A stretch of DNA of 7,166 nt from Planctomycetaceae bacterium (lineage in GTDB: Bacteria > Planctomycetota > Planctomycetia > Planctomycetales > Planctomycetaceae). The notes beneath the pieces are model-generated. The model was not told the origin of the DNA. It saw only the letters and a list, made by a program, of their open reading frames with translations, and made no database searches. The DNA is taken from positions 1 to 7,166 of the forward strand of contig DLVV01000154.1 in assembly GCA_003445035.1 (NCBI GenBank). The letters are read 5' to 3'. Positions 5,415 through 7,166 of this stretch are shown here, in pieces (position 1 is the first letter of the stretch; every line of letters starts with the position of its first letter). The position numbers and the translations under genes are program-made.

Positions 5415-7124
5415 TCAGTCGTCAGGAACGCGAACCGTGATCACGTTGGACAGCCCTGTCCCCCGGTATCCGTCGGGGGTCGGATGAACTGCGTAAACCC
5501 GGTAACGATAGGTTCTCCCGGCTACGACACCGGTGTCCTCTGCGAGCGAACTCTCGCGGCCCGGTCGGCCGATGTGATTACGGAATTGTGGCCCGTTTTC
5601 TCCATCGGCGCGTTGCAGGACGTGGCCTGCTTCGCCCTCGGCGTTGTCCTTCCATTGAAGTGTGATCTTCGACGCAGTCTTGGCAATCACACGCAAGTCC
5701 GTCGGCGCATCTTTTGACGGTTTCCCGGGCTGAGGTGGGCGACGCGGCGGATTTCTCACAATGCGTGGCCGATTGCCCGGATCGTCCAACTGTGACCGCG
5801 CCGTCCTGTACCGACGGCGGACGAAGTTCTTGATCGAGGCAACGATGGTATTGAAATCTCGGTCTTCGGGATTCGTCGCACGACGGTGAGGAAAGGGATC
5901 ATCAGCCAGGTCGTCCTTGACCTGTCCGTACAGTGCATCGATCCGTGGCAACAGGACCTTGGGGTGAAAGTGGTCCTCCAGGATCCGGTCTGCCAGGCAT
6001 CGATAACGGACCAGCAGTCTTGGATCATCGACGATACGTTCGATCAGAGGCCGAGGGGAACCTCCCGGAATCGGCCAGGCGGCATTCCATCCCGCAATCA
6101 CTGGCACGCGTCGAAAGGCGTTGTCGGCGAATCCGACATCCAGGTCCCAGGGCAGATAGTGCCAGCGGTCAGCTTTGGGTTCGTGGTACAGGTAGTAATT
6201 GTGGGGGTTCCATCCGGTCAACTGGTCAAAGGCACCTGCGAACAACATGACGGCCATTGTCTGAAGAAAGGCATCCACATCGATGCTGTCCTGAAGCATC
6301 GTGTCAAAATCGGGAGGCGGAGTGCGGTTGATCCTGGAGATCAACTCGAGCACATCACGTGCGTCAGTACGGGCCGACTTGGATTTCGGTTCGAACGCGT
6401 GCCATCTCTGGTTGTTGCCTTGGGGCCGGGGTGGAAACGGTCGCAGATCACCACCCGGACCTCCCTCATCGACCTTGTAGAGAGCACCACTGGGATCAGC
6501 AAAGTGAGTCTTCAGGAAGACACTGTCGATCCGTTCGACGTTGACGTACACACCGTGGAACCTGCCATTCAGGTACAGTTTCGCGAAATTGCAACGTGAA
6601 GCCGTGATCTCCAGTTTGTTGAGAATGCCGGTGATCAACTGCTCACTAAAAAGGCTGCCGAATTGCACGCCGTTATCGAGGGCCACACGTTTCAGCCCCA
6701 GAAACGTGCGACCTTTTTTGAACTCGTTGAACTTGATCAGAAAACTGCGTTTGTGTCGTTGGCGGGGATTCGACGAACTGTTTCCCTTGTACCGCACACC
6801 GACGTTGTCCAGCGTCTGTTTGCCCCAGCGAAACGTTGCAGGAACGTAAATCCGCTTGGGCAGAGCCGCTTGCATCCGAGCGAGATCGTCATCAGTTACC
6901 CGCAAATGGATCTCCTGGACCGTTCCAGATTTGTAGAACGTGTCGGCATTCGGGGTACGTTTGGCGGTTGGGTTCTTCGGTTCGTCTCTCCGGACGTTTC
7001 CGCCCCGGACTTTCCGAGCGTCCCCTGGTGTTTCTGCGTCCTGCAGAGCTTCCACTGCGATGCCGGCCCCGGCCGGGCCAAGGACAACAGCAACAAGGAG
7101 AAGGCATTTCGCCAGGTTGGACAT
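5415..7124 (-). CDS. Secreted CotH-family kinase-like protein with C-terminal fibronectin type III domain
   Basis: The product is 569 residues from ATG 7124-7122, with GGAAAG (7131-7136 read on the - strand) six bases upstream. Residues 1 to about 22 are a signal peptide. Residues about 68-440 are a CotH domain: 'VGVRYKGNSS' (108-116), the basic 'HKRSFLIKFNEF' (124-135), 'LDNGVQFGSLFSEQL', 'LYLNGRFHGVYVNVERID' (183-200), 'ALYKVDEGG', 'PHNYYLYHEP' and 'HYLPWDLDVGF' (322-332). The D327-x-D329 pair sits where CotH kinases bind metal. Spore-coat CotH is an atypical protein kinase that phosphorylates CotB and CotG. Planctomycetes do not make such spores, so the substrate here is unknown. A Pro/Arg-rich linker (about 447-471) leads to a fibronectin type III domain (472-567) with 'PTDLRVIAKTASKITLQWKD' and 'TYRYRVYAV'. 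It is probably surface-exposed. The gene is likely first in a - strand operon, with its promoter just beyond or at the right edge. Confidence 0.87.
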   Translation of the reverse strand: MSNLAKCLLLVAVVLGPAGAGIAVEALQDAETPGDARKVRGGNVRRDEPKNPTAKRTPNADTFYKSGTVQEIHLRVTDDDLARMQAALPKRIYVPATFRWGKQTLDNVGVRYKGNSSSNPRQRHKRSFLIKFNEFKKGRTFLGLKRVALDNGVQFGSLFSEQLITGILNKLEITASRCNFAKLYLNGRFHGVYVNVERIDSVFLKTHFADPSGALYKVDEGGPGGDLRPFPPRPQGNNQRWHAFEPKSKSARTDARDVLELISRINRTPPPDFDTMLQDSIDVDAFLQTMAVMLFAGAFDQLTGWNPHNYYLYHEPKADRWHYLPWDLDVGFADNAFRRVPVIAGWNAAWPIPGGSPRPLIERIVDDPRLLVRYRCLADRILEDHFHPKVLLPRIDALYGQVKDDLADDPFPHRRATNPEDRDFNTIVASIKNFVRRRYRTARSQLDDPGNRPRIVRNPPRRPPQPGKPSKDAPTDLRVIAKTASKITLQWKDNAEGEAGHVLQRADGENGPQFRNHIGRPGRESSLAEDTGVVAGRTYRYRVYAVHPTPDGYRGTGLSNVITVRVPDD

Positions 7125-7166
7125 CGAGAACTTTCCGCGAAGCCGGGGGCGACCGTCGCAGACAGC
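7125..7166 (-). promoter_or_regulatory. Leader of the CotH gene with Shine-Dalgarno
   Basis: Only 42 bases lie between the CotH start and the window edge. GGAAAG at 7136-7131 (- strand) is a usable ribosome site, six bases before the ATG. The sequence is too short to place a promoter. Confidence 0.45.

Noticed and set aside
5886..6599. A 237-codon open frame on the + strand
   Set aside because: It is antisense to the CotH domain, has no recognisable motif, and is explained by codon bias of the real gene.
30..7164. An 11-base inverted match between the window ends (TGTCTGCGACG at 30-40 and its complement at 7154-7164)
   Set aside because: Several 11-base matches are expected by chance in a window of this size, and it does not extend further, so it is not evidence of a mobile element end.

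Overview
The window looks like chromosomal DNA from a planctomycete (Planctomycetota), or less likely a verrucomicrobial or lentisphaeral relative. The evidence is the gene content. DUF1080/3-keto-disaccharide hydrolase-type domains, large sialate O-acetylesterase-like SGNH proteins with the 'DFRPPSSG' signature, CotH-type kinases and secreted TIM-barrel proteins of unknown specificity are all typical of those genomes. The DNA is GC-rich and densely coding, with spacers of moderate length. I see no tRNA, rRNA, CRISPR array, transposase or phage gene.

The layout is two convergent blocks. On the + strand, 1-612 is the 3' part of a DUF1080-type gene that runs off the left edge and ends in a second, diverged copy of the same fold. 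A 257-base spacer follows, holding a strong four-run G-quadruplex motif. Then comes a large exported SGNH/sialate O-acetylesterase-like protein (870-3404) with an inserted PA14-like beta domain and a long C-terminal extension. On the - strand, read right to left, are a secreted CotH-family protein with a C-terminal fibronectin type III domain (7124-5415), a secreted TIM-barrel glycosidase-like protein (5284-3869) and a short secreted protein (3814-3485) that appears to have lost its C-terminal two thirds. The blocks meet tail to tail at 3405-3484.

All four genes with a visible 5' end encode a signal peptide, so the locus is about extracytoplasmic work. Two + strand products (DUF1080 domains and an SGNH esterase) and the - strand TIM-barrel protein fit carbohydrate binding, deacetylation or glycan cleavage. 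This is inferred from families, since no substrate can be read from the sequence. The CotH protein could phosphorylate an exported protein, but no partner is evident here. No complete new system such as a defence island or secretion machine is visible. The most unusual items are the stem-flanked G-quadruplex motif upstream of the esterase gene, the esterase with its split catalytic motifs and altered active-site blocks, the uncharacterised TIM-barrel family, and the truncated gene at the convergent junction.
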